Positions 63,943-64,000 of a stretch of DNA of 64,000 nucleotides are shown here, one piece after another. Each line of letters opens with the position of its first letter. Position 1 is the first letter of the stretch. The DNA comes from Tetragenococcus halophilus (GTDB lineage: Bacteria > Bacillota > Bacilli > Lactobacillales > Enterococcaceae): NCBI RefSeq assembly GCF_021474685.1, contig NZ_JAKEIT010000013.1:1-64000 (forward strand). The letters run 5' to 3'. The translations under genes and the position numbers were made by a program. The notes under the pieces are model-generated. The model was not told where the DNA came from and did no database searches. It saw only the letters and a program-made list of their open reading frames with translations.

Positions 63943-64000
63943 TTAACCTTTACCGTTTCGAATAACAAAATCTTGTTTCTTTTCGTTTCCACGTCGGCTT
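63943..64000 (-). CDS. C-terminal end of a probable DEAD-box RNA helicase (cshA-like), partial
   Basis: Only 18 codons and a stop are visible: SRRGNEKKQDFVIRNGKG. This basic tail ending in FVIR.. resembles the C-terminus of CshA-type helicases, which lie next to acpS in enterococci. The assignment leans on gene order and is weak from sequence alone. Confidence 0.4.
   Translation of the reverse strand, partial: SRRGNEKKQDFVIRNGKG

Overview
The window looks like a chromosomal segment of a low-GC lactic acid bacterium. Gene content points to the Enterococcaceae, most likely Tetragenococcus or a close Enterococcus relative. The evidence is AT-rich DNA with strong Shine-Dalgarno sites, a heterofermentative phosphoketolase, an enterococcal-type NADH peroxidase, a complete mevalonate operon, a comG pseudopilus operon, a T-box in front of hisS-aspS, an L20-type leader in front of infC, and an OpuC osmoprotectant importer. 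The genus is an inference from protein resemblance, not from a database search.

Layout. At 1-8.4 kb there is a truncated histidine acid phosphatase lipoprotein, a dhaM-dhaK-dhaL dihydroxyacetone kinase set, NADH peroxidase (npr) and phosphoketolase (xfp). At 8.4-15 kb there is a DinB-like protein, a thiol-redox cluster (trxB, an OhrR-like regulator, glutathione peroxidase, trxA), apbE, an endonuclease III-like glycosylase and an AtuA/DUF4387 pair of unknown role. At 15-22.5 kb there is uvrC, a frame-broken TDT-family transporter next to a C_GCAxxG_C_C protein, msrA, an IS4-type insertion sequence with a nonsense-mutated transposase, a P-loop kinase-like protein and rlmH. A dense DnaA-box cluster separates rlmH from htrA. 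At 24-32 kb there is ytpR, a universal stress protein, a thioredoxin-like protein, pepA, a relic of an aminoglycoside adenylyltransferase, pepV, nnrD, ackA and a YtxK-type methyltransferase. At 32.4-36.2 kb lies the complete comGA-GG operon. At 36-43 kb there is an OatA-like acyltransferase, a YitT protein, and hisS-aspS with a T-box leader that carries two copies of an interspersed repeat. At 43-49 kb there is a thioesterase, a 55-residue small protein, a FUSC-type membrane protein, infC-rpmI-rplT, an oppA stump, an NADH oxidase and a relic of a deoxynucleoside kinase. At 49-53 kb is the mevalonate operon (mvk, mvaD, mvaK2, fni). At 53-64 kb there is yajC-tgt, a DUF975 protein, queA, opuCA-CD, proC, and acpS-alr-mazF-membrane protein, with the 3' end of a probable DEAD-box helicase gene at the window edge.

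Functional themes. Peroxide and thiol defence is strong: npr, nox, gpx, ohrR, trxA/trxB, msrA and a second thioredoxin-like protein. Energy metabolism uses phosphoketolase and acetate kinase to make acetate and ATP, with NADH oxidase and peroxidase regenerating NAD+. OpuC fits a salt-tolerant lifestyle. Gene decay is visible at five places: the TDT transporter, the transposase, ant(6), oppA and the deoxynucleoside kinase.

No tRNA, rRNA, prophage or CRISPR array was seen. The most interesting non-coding signals are the DnaA-box cluster, the 77-bp interspersed repeat and two unrelated tandem-repeat tracts with 41- and 42-bp periods.
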